Shown: positions 1-10,201 of the stretch, one piece after another | Layout of the letters: each line of letters begins with the position of its first letter | Numbering within the stretch: position 1 is the first letter of the stretch | Source of the DNA: Chelydra serpentina | Lineage: Eukaryota > Chordata > Testudines > Chelydridae | DNA length: 64,000 nt | Reading direction: 5' to 3' | NCBI GenBank assembly: GCA_037349315.1 | Contig: JBAIAC010000004.1 | Coordinates: forward strand, 25,299,001 to 25,363,000 | Notes under the pieces: model-generated | What the model was told of the DNA's origin: nothing | Databases searched by the model: none | What the model saw: only the letters and a program-made list of their open reading frames with translations | Made by a program: the position numbers and the translations under genes

Positions 1-17
1 GAAAATCTGCCTCTCAA

Positions 18-964
18 CAGGGTCGGCACATTTCTAGGGGTGGCATTCTGGCACCGGCCATGCTGCCCCTAGAAATGTGCCCCGGCTGCCCCAGCTCACC
101 TCAGCTGTGCGCCGCCGGCTCAGTTTCTCCCGGAGCAGCGGCGTGCGAAACAGCTTCACGCGCCGCCTCTCCCTCTCCCTCTCCCTCCCAGGCTTAAAAG
201 CCTGGAAGGGAGGGGGAGAAGAGAACCCTAGCGGCCGCGACACTCATCTCCCTCTCCCTCCCAGACATGCCGCCCTGCCCGCTGGCACTCCGGCCTGGGG
301 AGAGTGGGGCAGCCTTGCTCCCCGCCGGCTGGGAGAGTGGGGCCGCCGGCATGTCCCGCTCGCTCCCCGCCAGCCGGGGAGTGTGGGGCCGCCGGCATGT
401 CCCGCTCGCTCCCCGCCGGCCGGGGAGTGTGGGGCCGCCGGCATGTCCTGCTCGCTCCCCGCCGGCCGGGGAGTGCGGGGCCGCCGGCATGTCCCGCTCG
501 CTCCCCGCCGGCCAGGGAGAGCGGGGGCCGCCGGCATGTCTCGCTCGCTCCCCGCCGGCCGGGGAGAGCGGGGCTGCCGGCATGTCCTGCTAGCTCCCCA
601 CCGGCCGGGGAGTGTGGGGCCGCCGGCATGCCCCGCTCGCTCAACGCCAGTGCTCCGTCCGGGGAGAGTGGGGCAGCTTCGCTCCCCGCTGGACGGGGAG
701 AGCGTGGCCCTGGGCATGACCCGCTAGCTCCCCGCCGGCGCTCCGGCTGGGGAGAGTGGGGCATCCGGCATGCCACGCTCACTCCCCGCCGGCCGGGGAA
801 AGCGGGGCCGCGGGCGGGCATGCCCTGCTCGCTACCTGCCGGCGGGGGAGCGGGGCCGCGGGCAGAGAGGCGGGGGGGAGGGTTGTTTTTTTTGTTTCGA
901 GGGCGGCGTTTGGGGTGGTGGTGTTTTTTTGCTTGGGGCGGCAAAAACATTAGAGCCGCCCCTG
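18..964. mobile_element. Non-autonomous hAT-type DNA transposon, long form with internal minisatellite
   Basis: The element starts CAGGGTCGGC and ends GCCGCCCCTG, which are imperfect terminal inverted repeats. It is flanked by a perfect 8-bp direct repeat CCTCTCAA at 10-17 and 965-972, the duplication length expected of hAT transposases. The edges (GGCGGCAC near the left end, GCTTGGGGCGGCAAAAA near the right) match the short element at 16287-16471, so the two are one family. The interior is extremely GC-rich and is mostly a 46-bp tandem repeat. There is no transposase gene, so mobilisation would have required a transposase in trans. Confidence 0.85.
290..870. repeat. GC-rich minisatellite, about 46-bp unit
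   Basis: The word GCCGGCATGYCC recurs with its ATG at 351, 397, 443, 489, 536, 582 and 628, a spacing of 46-47 bp. Looser copies continue at 716, 770 and 820. Each unit pairs a CCCCGCCGGCCGGGG palindrome with a GCCGCCGGCATG segment. Because 46 is not a multiple of three and the unit is poor in stop codons, every frame on both strands stays open for long stretches. The proline/glycine/arginine-rich ORFs of 100-240 codons between 77 and 984 are products of this and not genes. The array lies wholly inside the hAT element. Confidence 0.9.
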
Positions 965-1129
965 CCTCTCAAGCAAATCTGTAGTGATTTTCCTGCCCCA
1001 GGAGCAATTTGGGAATTGTTTGGTACAGGAGGGACTCTGGGTCAAGGAGTCTTTTTTGGTCAAGCTTTTTCCAATGTCCCCCACCACCCATTTCCTTCAC
1101 AATGAGACACTAATGTCTGATCTCTCCCA

Positions 1130-2250
1130 TTAGGATGATTCTGTTAGGCTGCAAGAACCCGGATGTGAGGCACGTTATGTCGTTCCGGCACCAGGTTTAT
1201 GTGGTTCTAAATAACCCTCAACAGCCCTTGAACCTGGTTTTCAAGTACCACATAGAAGGGGCAGATGACATAGTGCTTTCATGAATTCACCTGTGAATTC
1301 ATGAAATGTTTTCCTGTGTGGTGTCGCTGGTCATTTGAGGAGATCCTGCCCAGGTACTGCTGTCTTGGGGGTCCTCAGAAGAATGTGGAACATCAAGGGA
1401 CCAACAGGCGGCAGAGCCTGCCTCTGCACTGCCAGATTCTATCTTCCTCCCTCACCGAATGTGGTCTTCTGTAGTCCAGGGACCAGAGGAACCTTCTGTT
1501 GTGACCCCATCACTTGTGCCTGGACAGAAGTGAGTCCTGGAGATGGAGGAACACCTCCCTGCAGAGGAAGCAGAGACAGGTTCTAGAGATGGGTGGGAGG
1601 TAGAACAGACTGACTAGACACACTTATGTAGGACTATTTCAAAAACGACTTTGGAGGCCCTTGACCTGCTGTCAGTGTCTGAGGATGGATCTTTGCACCC
1701 TGAGGAGAATAACATGGCGTTAGGTGATAGTTCCATGCCTGGAGCTCCCAGTGGGGTACTGTCTTCCCCTACATGGTGATTCCTCAAGATCCTACTCCTG
1801 CATGCTCCAGTGATGACACTGGATCCCAGCCCTGGGCTGCACTGCCTACCCCGCTGGGGAAAATAGATAGCCTAGGGATTGGAGTGGGCATCAAGGCCCA
1901 AGGACTAGGGTCAGAGCCAGAGTCAGGAGCCAAAGATCAAACCAGAGGGCAGGAACTGAAGCAAGCAGGGGATCAGGCAAGGCGGGGTTCCAGGCACAGG
2001 CAGGGCAGAGGCAAGGCTGGGTGAAAGGCAGGGGCAGCAGGAACAAGGTAACACAGGCGTGGGCACAGTGGTGGGCATAGGCTTCAGAGCCCGCCAGCTG
2101 GAATCTGCAGCCAACCAGGTGGCATGGCCAATCAGGCATCCTGCCACAAGCCAGCTGTCTTGATGGGCGTGCCTGAAGACTAGCTCCACTGCAGGCCCTG
2201 ATTCCTGACAGTGTGCCCCTACTCTGGGGTGACATCAGGTCTTCTTTCTG
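1130..2250 (+). pseudogene. Tx1-like LINE ORF1 remnant (gag-like, zinc knuckle)
   Basis: Near 1135 the + strand reads ILLGCKNPDVRHVMSFRHQV, the kind of nucleic-acid-binding segment found in ORF1 of Tx1-type elements. About 55 codons later, after a frame change, a zinc-knuckle-like stretch reads CGVAGHLRRSCP (1317-1352), with a further cysteine just upstream (codon at 1308), so the CX2C spacing is recoverable only across a frameshift. Beyond 1500 the frame is broken and low-complexity, with Gln/Arg/Ala-rich fragments around 1900-2030. ORF1 of this clade packages element RNA; this copy cannot do so. Assignment rests on motif order and position upstream of endonuclease and RT pieces. Confidence 0.65.
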
Positions 2251-2289
2251 CAGACACTTGCCTGTGCTATGCTTGGCTGTAGATCATGT

Positions 2290-2900
2290 TTTAAACAGGA
2301 ACCACCCACAAAGTCAGTCAGGGAACTGCATTGTCTCCTGCAGACCTTTGGGCTAGTACATGTCTGGAGGTTCTCTCACCCCACTGTTAGGCAGTACTCT
2401 TGGCTGAAGGCTACTCCCAATCAGGTCTCAGGGACTAGACTGAATCGCTTTGATATCATGAAGGCAAGTGTGAATATGTTTGTTCGGTCTTCCATGTCTC
2501 CCACTCACTTGTCTGATTATCATTATGTCTCTGTCAGTGTGTTTCTCCCTCTTCCTGACTCTGCTTCCCGCTGGTGCTCTAACATCAAATTATTACAGGA
2601 CGTGAATTTCACCCAGAGGTTTGTTGTGTTTTGGGAGTGTTGGCTTCAGCACGAGCTGAGTATGAGTCCCAGAGGCAGTGGTGGGATGTCGGAAAGGTCC
2701 AGAGCCAACTGTTCTGCCAGCAGGATACCCAGGCTGCCACATGGTCCTTGCATCAGGCCATGAATGCCCTGCAACGAGACATCCTGGGCCTTCATGGCAA
2801 CCTTAATGTGGGAATCCCGGTGCAGAGTCACTAAACCTTAATCGAGAGGTACCAGCTCCTGAGGGGCTTGTTGGAAGAGAAGGTGACTGGTTTGGGCCCG
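2290..2900 (+). pseudogene. Tx1-like LINE endonuclease C-terminal remnant
   Basis: The frame at 2269-2763 contains FGLVHVWRFSHPTVRQYSW, then NQVSGTRLNRFDIM, then LSDYHYVSVSVFLPLP. This matches the last blocks of an APE-type LINE endonuclease: substrate-contact loop, the region around the R-x-D strand, and the terminal S-D-H strand. The catalytic histidine of the S-D-H motif is read as tyrosine here. The adjoining WCSNIKLLQDVNFTQRF and, after a frameshift, RQWWDVGKVQSQLFCQQ belong to the linker between endonuclease and RT. The N-terminal half of the nuclease is not recognisable. Enzyme function would be first-strand nicking at the target; this copy is dead. Confidence 0.75.
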
Positions 2901-2943
2901 TTTCACTCTGCTCCATGAAACAGACACTCCCACAAGGTTCTTT

Positions 2944-4150
2944 TTCAGGTTGAAAAAGATTCAGCAGATTTTTTGCCTACAGCTGTCAGCTGGTCGTCTG
3001 ATGCCTGACCCCGCTGAGATCCGGAAAGCAGCTGTTTCGTTTTACAGTACTGTGTACTCACCTGAGGCCCGTGGTGTGCTGGCAATGGAGGAGCTGCACC
3101 TGGGGTTACCCCATCTGACTGGTGAGGAACAGCAGTGCCGGGATGTGCCGCTGTCACTGCAGGAGCTCTCTGTCGCAGTCCAGCAGCTCTATGCAGGCCA
3201 GGCCCCAGGCATTGATGAGCTGCCACCTGAATTTTACAAGCGTTTCTGGCATCTGATCGGTCCTGACTGTTTTCTAGTGGTGCTGGAGTGTATCCAGGAG
3301 ACAAAGCGGCCCCTCAGTTGCTGCAGGGCAATGATCACCCTGTTGCACAGAAAAGGGGACCTCCGTGACTTATGGTAGTAGAGACATATTTCTCTTCTCT
3401 GTTCTGACTATAAGATTTTATCCAGGCTTTAGCCAACCGACTGGAAGACTATCTGGATTCTTTGACACACCCTGATCAAACATATTGGATTCCTAACCTC
3501 TGTATTTTTATAATTTGTTTTTATTTCATGATGTTTTTACTGTTAGCAAACTTTGTGATCTGGATGTGAGGCTTGTTTCAATGGAGCAGGAGAAGGCCTG
3601 TGATAGAGTTAACCATAGCTGTCTTATAACATTTTAGAAGCTTTCAGGATTGGGCCTGTGTTCTCTTCATAGATTTCTTTATTGTACCAGAACATTTTTA
3701 GTTTCCTAAAGATTAATGGGGTTCTTAGCCACTGCTTCCTGGTTTAGAGGCATTCATCAGGGGTATCCTCTGTCTGGGATGCTGTACGCTCTTAGTTTGA
3801 AGCCATTCCTGCACCTCCTCACAATCCATCTGACTGGCCTTTCCATGCCAGGGGTTCCAGATGCTTTCCTAGTTCCTCTGTCGGCCTGTGCTGATGATAT
3901 CTTAGTTTTCATCATATCTGACAATGACACACAGGCATTTTGTGCTGGTTTACAAGTGTATGGACAGGCACCGTCTGCCTGCATTAACTGGGCGGAGAAC
4001 AATTTGATCTTACTGGGCTCGCGGCTGTTTAGCGGTCCCACTTTGTTGCCCCAATACTTGCAACGGGGCACCTCTGGGATTAAAGTGTAGGGGGTCTTTT
4101 TCTGATCTGAATATATGTTAAGGAGCTGGGAGGGGGCTGAGGAGAAGGTG
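2944..4150 (+). pseudogene. Tx1-like LINE reverse transcriptase remnant
   Basis: The frame at 2950-3378 includes GQAPGIDELPPEFYKRFW and ends GDLRDLW, the entry blocks of a non-LTR reverse transcriptase (the GxxPGxDGLxxEFYK and KGD motifs). Around 3590 a broken frame reads EQEKACDRVNHSCL, the block bearing the first catalytic aspartate. The frame at 3716-4090 reads GIHQGYPLSGMLYALSL followed by ACADDILVFI (CADD at 3887-3898), equivalent to the YADD active site with cysteine in place of the aromatic residue. It ends in SGIKV and, across a stop, SWEGAEEKVQV. At least three frameshifts or stops separate these blocks. Confidence 0.9.
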
Positions 4151-4272
4151 CAAGTGTAACCCACACACCTTGTGGGTGTGGTGTTCTGTCCCATCTAGTG
4201 GCACCGAGACCACTTACAGAGAGAGTTAAAATGAGTCTGCTCTACAGCCTTAGCTAAGAGGCAGTTGGCTTT

Positions 4273-4328
4273 TAGCTCATGCGGTAGAGGCTCATGCACT
4301 AAGCTCCAGAGGTCCCCGGTTCAATCCT
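4273..4328 (+). promoter_or_regulatory. Internal RNA polymerase III promoter (A and B boxes) of the SINE
   Basis: TAGCTCATGCGG at 4273-4284 fits the A-box consensus, and GGTTCAATCCT at 4318-4328 fits the B-box consensus. These would have driven SINE transcription; present activity is unknown. Confidence 0.7.
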
Positions 4329-4412
4329 GCCCACCAGTGACCGGGGTGTGTCAGCGATACACAAGGCCACCTGCAGAAATAGTGCTAGCTCCTTCCTAGA
4401 CTCTCTTGTCAG

Positions 4413-4695
4413 CAGTAGCTTAGACAGGTCCAGAGCACAGGGGGAGCGGCGCTATAAAAAGGCTCCTCCCCAGGCTCCCCCTGTACTCACCTGGCGGCGC
4501 TCCGGCACTTCGGCGGTGGGTCCTCACTCGCTCTGGGTCTTCCGTGGTACCCGCCGCCGAAATGCCGCCGAAGACCCGGAGCGCCGCCGGGTGAGTGCAA
4601 GTGCTAAAAAAAGGCGCCGCTTCCTTTTTAAGGCTCTGCTTCTGCTCACAGGGGGAGCAGCCGCTCCCCCTGCTCCCCCCATGGCTATGCTACTG
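4413..4695. mobile_element. Non-autonomous hAT element nested in the SINE
   Basis: Left end CAGTAGCTTAG and right end CTATGCTACTG are inverted repeats (10 of 11 matching). The flanks CTTGTCAG at 4405-4412 and 4696-4703 are a perfect 8-bp duplication. The interior is GC-rich with self-complementary arms, for example TCGCTCTGGGTCTTC against GAAGACCCGGAGCG. No coding capacity. It postdates the SINE, which postdates the LINE. Confidence 0.85.
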
Positions 4696-4708
4696 CTTGT
4701 CAGGGACA

Positions 4709-6270
4709 GGTTTTGATTGCTCTCAATGTTGTGGCACTGGCTAGTGTGTCTAGACCCTCCCTCAGGCCTTTTGGACCAGATTCAGAGGCATATTAACTAT
4801 TTTTTTAAATAGTTAACGCTGGCTGCATCCTTCTTTGCTGTTCCTGCCGTTTGGTGAAGGACGCCAGGGGCACATTGATTTAGTTGACAGGGTGCTGCCT
4901 TTCACCTGCTGTCTATTCAGCAGTTGCTATACTCTGACTCCCCATAGGCCTGGAATTCCCTTGCTTTTACTCTCCTCCGTCATGCTGAAACGATGGGCTT
5001 TGACTCTCTCCTATTTTTGGTGTTATTGTTGTTGTTGTCACCTGGTCAGTTACAGAGTCTAGATTTGCCTTCATTCTATAATGGTCTTTTTAATGCCTAA
5101 TGACTTCTGCGAAGTGTGCAATCGGACCAGGCATTTTCCAGTTTATGGCTCTTGGAAGACTCACTGCTTTTAAAACCCCCTTTTCCCTGCTGAATCTCTC
5201 TCTCTCCTTCAGGAGTCTGTTTTCTGCCTTTACTCAGGCTGGGTTGACCCAGCTATCCCACTTGATTGTTCTTAGTTGGTCAAGCTGGAAGTTGGCTGTT
5301 CAGACCAGAATCTTTGCATTTCTTAGATAAGATCCTCTCCAAATCCCAGTTGGTCCTTCCTCAGCAGGCTGCTCAGTATTTGCAGAAAGTTTTGCAGGGA
5401 TTGATTTTCCAGGGGAGGAGGGGAGGGGAAATCCTGTGTTCCCCTCAGTAGTCCCCTCCCTTTCTGTGGGTGAGATCCTTGTACAGCCCGGCAGATTGTT
5501 GTCATGGAAGGGTTTGGTGAATGTTCCTTTTGCAACCATGACCAAGAAGCAGTTCTATGGCATGTGTGTCAAGGTGCGGCATTATGCCACCCTCTCTGAT
5601 CCAGCTTGGAGGAGGCCCCGTTACTGGGGGACTCTACGTGCCCGGTTTGGAGGACATTGTACAAACCTCCTTTTCCTAAGTGCTCCAGTGACTCGCAGTG
5701 GAGGGTCCTGCATAGCATCATAGCATCCAATTGTTCTGTGCACCGTATTACCTTGGAGGTGTCTGCGCTGTGCCCCTTCTGTCTGGCTTCAGACATGGTG
5801 TTTCAATTTTTCCTACTTTGCTCCTGACTGATTCCTCTTTTTGTTTTTTGCAGCAGCTTTTCAGCGGTTTGGGTCTGGTTTTCTCCAAGCCCCTGTTTGT
5901 TCTTGGAGTGCAATGCAGTGCTCACTTTAGACCGGTTTTCTTCCTGGCTTACTTTTGGCTGGGTCAGGCAAAACTAGCCATTTCAAAAGCCCTGGCTGGG
6001 ATGATTTAGTTGGGGCCGCTCCTGTTTTGAGCAGGGGGTTGGACTAGATGACCTCCTGAGGTCCCTTGAACTCTGAGATTCTATGATTCTATGAAACTCA
6101 CCAGAATGGGATGGCTGGAATAGAGCCATGGGGGGCTGGTTCGTGCACTGATTGTGGCCTGGCTGCAGACTGATTACACCTTTTATAACTTGATTTGTAA
6201 CCTGGACATTTTTCAGTTGAATTGGTGTGTTAACAATATTTTGAGTAAACTTGGCAACAATGATGCTTCA
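4709..6270 (+). pseudogene. Tx1-like LINE post-RT (C-terminal) region remnant
   Basis: The + strand continues the LINE ORF2. VLIALNVVALASVSRPSL (about 4710) and EGRQGHIDLVDRVLPFTC (about 4858) match post-RT blocks. Further on, KPPFPKCSSDSQWRVLHSII (about 5664-5725), VSALCPFCLASDMVFQFFLL (about 5760-5820) and GQAKLAISK (about 5965) match the cysteine-containing C-terminal domain. After the CR1 insertion the frame resumes as SPEWDGWNRAMGG and then AWLQTDYTFYNLICNLDIFQ (6160-6220). The region probably aids RNA binding in live elements. Many frameshifts are present. Confidence 0.75.
5985..6092 (+). mobile_element. CR1 LINE 3' end inserted in the Tx1 LINE
   Basis: CTGGGATGATTTAGTTGGG is followed by TTGGACTAGATGACCTCCTG, then by the tandem ATTCTATGATTCTATG tail at the 3' end: a 5'-truncated CR1 insertion on the + strand. 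The host LINE frame is split here. Edges are approximate; no clear target duplication is expected for CR1. Confidence 0.9.
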
Positions 6271-6410
6271 GTGATCCATGTTTCACGTTCACTTAAGAAG
6301 GGTTTTGCTTTATTTTATTCATATATTTTCTGTATATATTGTAATTTCATAACTTTTTAGTAGGTTTTAATGTGATTTTATGTGAATAAAGGTGTTTTTC
6401 GTGTCATCTC

Positions 6411-7780
6411 TCCCCCCCCCCCCCTCTCTCCTTCCCTGCCACTAAGAAACTGGGTTGGGAGGTTTTATGTACTGTCCTGTTTTATCATGTATCTATACAG
6501 ATAATGGTACTATTATGGCAAAGGTTGGATTGGTATTGAAGTCAATGGAGCTACATTCCTTTACAGCAGGTGAAAATCTGGTTATTGCGGTTATTATTTT
6601 GCGGATATTTTGTGGATATTTTGAAAGCCACCATATACAAGAGCCACCATATACAAGATATACAAGATATTGGTTTTTGGAGTTCAAAATTAATGTTATT
6701 TAGTTTAAATTTACATTAGGTGCAATATGTTTCACCATTTACTGCTTTGCTATTGGAAATGATCTAACTGAATAATAAAGACAATGAAAAAATTAAAAAA
6801 AAAATCTTATTAAGAAAATGTAATAATCCCACTGTAGGTTGTGAACGCCATGCCACTGTTAATTCACACAGCAACTCTCCATCCTAATATGAGCATGTAA
6901 ACAGAGTCAACTGTCTGCAAGTTTGAGAAATCTGAAGACTACCATTTACTTTTACTGGATGCAAAGCACATGTAAACCAATCTATATCCCTCTGATGGCT
7001 GGAATTTAGCAAAAGTAGGTCTGGCAGATGCTAATTTTTTCAGAAGAATAAATTAGCAATGCTGTTCAGTGAAGTTGTATTAATGAGGCAACAATGTTTG
7101 AGCAGTAGGTATCACATTTTTTTTCACATATCAGCTCTTGTAGATTCTGACACTTTTCAAGCTGAGGTGTATATTATAGGGAGTAGGATCCTTATGATGT
7201 GGGCATATTGTGCCATATAAATAACTTCTGTATAGCTCATCTTTTTAGTGTCACATCCTTATGTTTAAGTGTTGCTGAAGACAAAAAGACGTGCATTTAT
7301 AAAGCAGGACTGATTTGTCAGACTGTCGATATCTAAAACGTAATAATCTGTTGTGTCATTATTTTGCATTGTAATATAATTTAGAGAGAAGGTTTGTTGC
7401 ATCAAAAAATACATATGGCACTAAAACCCAAGACCCTTTCTTAGTTCATATTCAGACATTATTCAGAAGAAAACCCATTGAAAGGAATGAAATGGTGCCC
7501 AAAGTACTTATGGTGGGTCAAATCTTTTTTGCCCCCCAAGTCCTTTCTGCAGTGGAGTTTGCATACTTGATGACTGAATAAAAGCTGAGTAAAAACAAGG
7601 ACCTTAAGATCTGAACCAAAAATATAGGGAGGGACAGGAGGGGTCAATTCATATCCTTCGCTTAAGAGTAATACCTCAGAGGAAATCACATTCTGTTTGC
7701 AGACAATCCATAGGCAGAAAAACAGGTTAGATTCATCTGAATAAATTGTTCATTCTAAATTATTTGCCTAGATGCAGTAT
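6411..7780. other. No gene recognised; AT-rich unique sequence
   Basis: A C-run lies at about 6410-6424. A short tandem duplication of GCCACCATATACAAGA is seen at 6629-6660, followed by an ATACAAG repeat. A weak palindromic remnant with TATTGAAGTCAATGGAG is at about 6535. ORFs are short and unconvincing. Confidence 0.5.
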
Positions 7781-7789
7781 TCACGTCCC

Positions 7790-8530
7790 TGGCTATTTTC
7801 TGATTTTTGAAACAAAAATATTTGTTTCATTTTGACCCAAATGTCATTTTGCTTTAGTTTTTGAAAACCAAAAATTTCAGTTTTCTATTTTGGTTTGGGG
7901 ATTTTTTTTCATCTTTTTTCACCTCCTTTGTTTTTTACTTTTCCACTGAAATGAACAAGGAAGTTTTTTTTTTTATTATTTTACTTTTTCACATTTTTCT
8001 AGTTCATAAAAGCAAAGCAAATGTGAAAAATTGTGTTCTCACCCCATTCCTCTCCCTCCTTTCCCCCTTTTCTAACTTTTAAAATAAGAATAAGTTAAGA
8101 GTGAGAGGTATAGTGGGCTTCCCCTCACTTTTGCCCATTTTTTAACTTCCCCTCCACACACACACCTTTCCAGTGTGGGGAAAAAGATGCGGGGGCCGGG
8201 GGAGGGAGCAGGAGAAAGCCCTGATCATTCCCAAACCAAAGTGGAAAACTGAAATTTTTCAGTTTCCACAAAAACTGAACTAGTATTTTAAGTCATAACA
8301 AAACAACAATTTTCATTTTGTTTGGAATTGACATTCTGAAACAGAACCAAAAAATCCTGTAATTTAGTTTCATATTGACACATTTAAATGAAACATTTTT
8401 TTTATCATTTCAAAATGCCCAGCAGAAAAATAATATTTTCTGATACAAAAATATCAAAGAGGATTTTTTTCCCTCTGGAAAATTCCATGGGAAAAATCCT
8501 AGTTTCCCCAACCAGTCCTACAGGGATTTT
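7790..8530. mobile_element. Probable old MITE with A/T-rich self-complementary interior
   Basis: The stretch alternates AAAATTT/GAAATTTT-type words (for example AAAACTGAAATTTTTCAG at about 8247) and ends AACCAGTCCTA, close to the CCAGCTCTA end of the element at 29185-29568. The left edge near CCCTGGCTATTTTC is uncertain and no target duplication was found. A purine-rich insert lies at 8180-8220. Confidence 0.4.
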
Positions 8531-10201
8531 TGGAAAATCTTGCCGCATGCCTATAGCCTCATTCATGGACAAGGCATCACAGTGATCCTTTCCCCTACTG
8601 CTCTTTAACCTCACTTGAACATAAAATATCTCATGGCACTCAGGGCTATTGAATCACCTCTGGATAGAATGTCTGTTTCCCTTTCCCATACCTCTGAGAG
8701 CAGCAAGCAACACTTGATATGTGTAGTACATTCCCAGCAAAGGTGCCAGGAGTAGGGTGCTATCAACAGTATCCACACTGATATATAATACAGATGTTAA
8801 AGTACAGCTATTGCCTGCCTTTGGCCAAATATGGATATAATGTCACTTTCAGTAAGACCCACTGAGTGATATTATAGTGGTGTTTCACCATATTTAAATC
8901 TTTATATTGCATACTGAGAAGGAAGATTTGGGGATTACTGTAGAAAGAGCTTTGCACTCATAAGTATAGTAAAAGAAAGCAAGCAAGGCAGTAGATTGCA
9001 AAAGCAGAGGAATGTAAAATAAACTCAATTATGTGATTTTATGATATACTATAAAGAACCGGTGAAGCAAATTCCATCTGGAAGGTATCACTAGCTCAGA
9101 ACTGGTGCAAATAGGACAACCAAGAGAAGTTTCCCAAGTTTCAGATCTAAGTTTTGCAGAAAGATTGAACTGATCCTCTTAGGGTGAAAAGGGAAATAAT
9201 CTGAGGTTGTAATTATCTCTGTCTCTGAAGGGGACTGACGGAGCTGTGCCAAAAATATTGATGAATGTAGTAAAAATTAACATTAAGTAGTACTCTTAGA
9301 GTATCTCTGGTACATTTTTGTAAACCACAGGGGGCAGGAAATAATATAATGCCTATAGAGTTTTATAGAAACTCTGTTGCAAACCTTGCCATCCTCGTTG
9401 AGTGAAAATTACCATTCAGGACACTGGGAGGCAAGACTGCAAGATTTGGCTCCCTATAAATAGCTGCATGGAAGATGAATAGAAAATGTCTCTCTAATTA
9501 AAACATCTTTAGATAATATCAGTAGGATATTTATAGACAGACGTTCTGACTATAACCATTCCATAGAAGACGGTTGGAATGGTTTCCCCTAAAAAGGATT
9601 CTTCAACAATAGACTTGCTGTGGAGAGAAATTCCCCTCTCCCCTAAAAAAAAGCAGCCCTCCTGTTAGACAAATAAGGTTATTATTGTTCTGTGGGCTGG
9701 CCAGTACTACACATTCAAAGAAGATATCTATGCTTATGTATTCTACTGTACTTATAAAAATCACCAGCACCGAGTCTAAAGAAACCGAACCATTCTTGAA
9801 GCAATACCTTGGCTGTTGTGTGCGATGTATTCAGTCCATTTCCTGGAGGTTTTCAGTTTCAAGGCAATTTCCTGAAGGCTTCAAGTTTTAGCACTTTTCA
9901 GCTACAGTTTCTGTTAGAAAAAAGGAAGGGAACAAAAAGTGCAGAAAGCAAAGACAAATGGTACTTGCCTCCTCTCCCTCCTCCCTCTCCCCCCCGGTGC
10001 AAGGGCCGGTGGGAATGCTCATTTATAACAGAATAGTCGGTCATGAAAGAATACTACGTGATTGCATCACTGTCTATTTTCGTATGATGTATGTGTTGTT
10101 GGGCTACTTGGTACGGTGCTGTAAGCAATATAATGTGTTGTTCCCAGGCAAAACACTGCAGTTAAGGCTGAAAGAATCTAAACCCAAGGATCCCTTTAAA
10201 G
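8531..10201. other. No gene recognised
   Basis: AT-rich unique-looking sequence. Reading frames are under 80 codons and resemble nothing I know. A pyrimidine-rich patch at 9967-9995 is the only compositional feature. Confidence 0.5.

Larger units (their letters stand above)
4155..4708 (+). mobile_element. tRNA-derived SINE inserted in the LINE
   Basis: A pol III-type head is visible. The A box TAGCTCATGCGG lies at 4273-4284 and the B box GGTTCAATCCT at 4318-4328, spaced roughly as in a tRNA gene. The leader ATGAGTCTGCTCTACAGCC precedes it, and the body runs into a tail disrupted by a hAT element at 4413-4695. The LINE post-RT coding frame resumes at about 4709, so the SINE interrupts the LINE. 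The arrangement resembles turtle tRNA-related SINEs. It is not a functional tRNA gene: the anticodon arm and acceptor stem do not fold as a tRNA. Both SINE ends are approximate, and no target duplication was found. Confidence 0.7.
1000..6410 (+). mobile_element. Tx1-clade L1-type LINE, decayed, with nested insertions
   Basis: A run of frameshifted reading frames on the + strand matches, in order, the parts of a Tx1-like non-LTR retrotransposon: ORF1 with an RNA-binding segment and zinc knuckle, the end of an apurinic-type endonuclease, reverse transcriptase and a post-RT region. A 3' UTR ending in GTGAATAAAGG follows at about 6386. Two insertions interrupt it: a SINE (about 4155-4708) and a CR1 tail (about 5985-6092). 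The coding frame resumes in the expected place after each. Numerous stops and frameshifts show a long-dead copy. The 5' limit is uncertain because the hAT element abuts it. Confidence 0.8.

Noticed and set aside
290..870. CRISPR-like regular repeats
   Set aside because: Contiguous tandem units without unique spacers, in a vertebrate-type repeat context.
77..984. Long Pro/Gly/Arg-rich ORFs on both strands
   Set aside because: They are readings of the 46-bp minisatellite in every frame; no start context, domain or codon bias supports a gene.
2950..4090. Host-gene exons with decent frames
   Set aside because: The frames are the RT blocks of a Tx1-type LINE, with stops and frameshifts between them.
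4266..4340. Possible tRNA gene
   Set aside because: A and B boxes are present, but no complete cloverleaf or acceptor stem; the body and position fit a SINE head.
6013..6092. Independent CR1-tailed SINE
   Set aside because: No tRNA-like or other head is visible before the CR1 words; a 5'-truncated CR1 is the simpler reading.
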